A stretch of 7,519 nucleotides of DNA. Origin: Chitinophaga pinensis (GTDB taxonomy: Bacteria > Bacteroidota > Bacteroidia > Chitinophagales > Chitinophagaceae). Both the position numbers and the translations under genes were made by a program. Under the pieces are notes generated by a model. The model was given only the letters and a program-made list of their open reading frames with translations, did not search any database and was not told the DNA's origin. The stretch spans positions 1 through 7,519 of the forward strand of contig CAMBGO010000109.1 of the NCBI GenBank assembly GCA_945866165.1. Direction: 5' to 3'. Of this stretch, positions 5,953 to 7,519 are shown in pieces. How positions within the stretch are numbered: the first letter of the stretch is position 1; each line of letters opens with the position of its first letter.

Positions 5953-7149
5953 ATGGCAATAGTATATTCAAAACCCGATGATCAAGGTTATTATGGTGAT
6001 TTTGGTGGTGCATACATTCCTGAAATGCTTCATTTAAATGTTGAAGCACTTCGTGAAAATTATAATTCAATTTACAATGATCCTATTTTTCAACAAGAAT
6101 ATAGTGACCTCCTTAGGGATTATGTTGGAAGACCCACTCCATTGTTTCTTGCTGAGCGTTTGAGCGAACGTTTTAACTCCAATATTTATTTAAAGCGAGA
6201 AGATCTTTGTCATACTGGGGCACATAAAATAAATAATACAGTTGGGCAGATTCTACTTGCTCAACGACTTGGTAAAAAACGTATTATTGCCGAGACGGGT
6301 GCTGGTCAACATGGTGTTGCTACTGCAACTGTTTGTGCTCTAAAAGGGATGGAATGCATAGTGTACATGGGTGAAAAAGACATTGTTCGTCAGGCACCCA
6401 ATGTTGCAAGGATGAAAATGCTTGGCGCTACAGTAATTCCTGCTATTAGTGGAAGTAAAACATTAAAGGATGCTACAAATGAAGCGATTCGTGATTGGAT
6501 CAATCATCCGAATGATACGCATTATATAATTGGTTCTGTTGTTGGACCACACCCATATCCTGATATGGTTGCACGGTTTCAATCAATAATTAGTTTAGAA
6601 ACTAGAAAGCAATTAAAAGAAAAGACCGGATCCGAGCTTCCTACCAGGGTTATCGCCTGTGTTGGTGGTGGAAGCAATGCTGCAGGAGCTTTTTATCATT
6701 TTTTGGATGAACCTTCGGTTGAAATCATAGCAGTTGAGGCAGCTGGTCATGGAGTTAACAGTGGCATGAGCGCCGCAACTACCCAACTAGGAGTGCCAGG
6801 AGTACTTCATGGTAGTAAAAGTATTGTTATGCAAACACCTGATGGTCAGGTTGTAGAGCCCCATAGTATTTCTGCGGGACTTGATTACCCTGGCATCGGT
6901 CCAATGCATGCAAATCTATTTTCCTCAGGTAGAGGTAAATTCTTAAGTGCTACAGATGATGAGGCAATGAAATGGGCCTTTGAAATTTCAAGGCTTGAAG
7001 GAATCATCCCGGCACTTGAAACTGCCCATGCATTTGCAGTATTGCCTGAATTAGAACTTTCCTATCAAGATACAACAGTTATTTGTTTGAGTGGCAGGGG
7101 TGATAAAGACCTCGGTACTTACATGACTGCTATGGAAATGCCTAAATAA
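5953..7149 (+). CDS. trpB: Tryptophan synthase beta chain
   Basis: TrpB is the pyridoxal-phosphate subunit of tryptophan synthase, joining serine with indole that arrives through a tunnel from TrpA. The 398 residues and motifs fit the main TrpB1 type, not the TrpB2 type. They include the N-terminal GYYGDFGGAYIPEML, the PLP lysine Lys92 within HTGAHKINNT, Glu114 in AETGAGQHG (the catalytic acid matching Glu109 of Salmonella), the phosphate-binding GGGSN (238-242), DYPGIGP, and SGRGDKD (380-386) whose Ser contacts the pyridine nitrogen. It is 3 bp after trpF and 6 bp before trpA, as expected for partners made in equal amounts. The sequence is strongly conserved and shows no oddity. The ATG at 5953 gives the normal start. 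Confidence 0.98.
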   Translation: MAIVYSKPDDQGYYGDFGGAYIPEMLHLNVEALRENYNSIYNDPIFQQEYSDLLRDYVGRPTPLFLAERLSERFNSNIYLKREDLCHTGAHKINNTVGQILLAQRLGKKRIIAETGAGQHGVATATVCALKGMECIVYMGEKDIVRQAPNVARMKMLGATVIPAISGSKTLKDATNEAIRDWINHPNDTHYIIGSVVGPHPYPDMVARFQSIISLETRKQLKEKTGSELPTRVIACVGGGSNAAGAFYHFLDEPSVEIIAVEAAGHGVNSGMSAATTQLGVPGVLHGSKSIVMQTPDGQVVEPHSISAGLDYPGIGPMHANLFSSGRGKFLSATDDEAMKWAFEISRLEGIIPALETAHAFAVLPELELSYQDTTVICLSGRGDKDLGTYMTAMEMPK

Positions 7150-7155
7150 TAAAGT

Positions 7156-7519
7156 ATGAGTAGAATAAAAGAATTGTTCAACCGCAAGCATAATAATATA
7201 TTGAATGTGTATTTCACTGCTGGCTTTCCTACTCTTGAAAGCACCATTGAAATCATGAAATCCCTGCAAGAAAATGGGGTTGATTTGATTGAGTTGGGAA
7301 TGCCCTATAGTGATCCTTTGGCTGATGGACCTGTTATTCAGGATAGTAGCATCGTCGCATTGAATAACGGAATGACAGTAAAAAAGTTATTTCAGCAACT
7401 TGAACAGATGCGAAAGGATATTCAGGTTCCAGTTGTATTGATGGGTTATATGAACACGGTACTTCAATATGGGTTTGAGGCCTTTTGTATTGAAGCTAAA
7501 AAGGCAGGAATTGATGGAT
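7156..7519 (+). CDS. trpA: Tryptophan synthase alpha chain, 5' part (cut by window end)
   Basis: TrpA splits indole-3-glycerol phosphate into indole and glyceraldehyde 3-phosphate and passes indole to TrpB. The frame is open from the ATG at 7156 to the end of the window, giving 121 codons plus one base of a protein usually about 255-270 residues long. The start MSRIKELF is typical. FTAGFP (20-25) is followed by ELGMPYSDPLADGPVIQ, which carries the catalytic pair Glu46 and Asp57 (Glu49 and Asp60 in E. coli), then QDSS and VVLMGYMNTVLQYG (a TIM-barrel strand and loop). It starts 6 bp after trpB. Nothing suggests a broken gene; the 3' end is simply outside the window. Confidence 0.97.
   Translation, partial: MSRIKELFNRKHNNILNVYFTAGFPTLESTIEIMKSLQENGVDLIELGMPYSDPLADGPVIQDSSIVALNNGMTVKKLFQQLEQMRKDIQVPVVLMGYMNTVLQYGFEAFCIEAKKAGIDG

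Noticed and set aside
5715..6070. Two overlapping minus-strand open frames (5715-5906 and 5768-6070) across the trpF-trpB junction
   Set aside because: Both are antisense to conserved coding sequence of trpF and trpB and encode low-complexity translations with no family features.
7051..7269. 72-codon minus-strand open frame across the trpB-trpA junction
   Set aside because: It is antisense to the conserved trpB C-terminus and trpA N-terminus, with no sign of its own expression signals.

Overview
The window is an AT-rich stretch of an apparently ordinary bacterial chromosome, all genes on the + strand. The most likely host is a member of the Bacteroidota. The reasons are the gene order trpE-G-D-C-F-B-A with separate trpC and trpF and separate trpE and trpG, starts preceded by A/T-rich sequence rather than Shine-Dalgarno motifs, a promoter-like sequence resembling the TTTG / TAnnTTTG type of that phylum, and the general look of the proteins. 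The host assignment is an inference from sequence alone.

Layout: positions 2-787 are the 3' part of accD (acetyl-CoA carboxylase carboxyltransferase beta subunit, start outside the window). After 26 bp comes smpB (814-1248; tmRNA-binding protein for ribosome rescue). A 182-bp gap (1249-1430) follows, and then a compact tryptophan operon: trpE (1431), trpG (2919), trpD (3530), trpC (4528), trpF (5317), trpB (5953) and the first third of trpA (7156 to the window end). Gaps between trp genes are 3-21 bp, so they are almost certainly one transcript. Together they encode every step from chorismate to tryptophan: anthranilate synthase (TrpE+TrpG), phosphoribosyl transfer (TrpD), isomerisation (TrpF), indole-glycerol-phosphate synthesis (TrpC) and tryptophan synthase (TrpA+TrpB). 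All catalytic motifs I looked for are present. The one substitution that stands out is Ser110 in TrpD, at a position that is normally Asn.

The most interesting part is the 182-bp gap before trpE. It reads as a complete transcription attenuator of the ribosome-stalling kind. It has a short leader ORF (1299-1355; 18 codons with one Trp codon at 1329-1331) and a strong 9-bp terminator hairpin with a T run (1383-1407). It also has an antiterminator hairpin (1349-1388) that takes up the 5' arm of the terminator, and an 8-bp helix (1318-1325 with 1362-1369) that would break the antiterminator. The Trp codon and the leader stop codon sit where a stalled or terminating ribosome would switch between these folds. 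The pairings are seen directly in the sequence; the regulatory behaviour is inferred.

I found no mobile element, CRISPR array, RNA gene, toxin-antitoxin pair, defence locus or unknown gene. Apart from the attenuator this is a conserved housekeeping region, and I see no undescribed multi-gene system in it.
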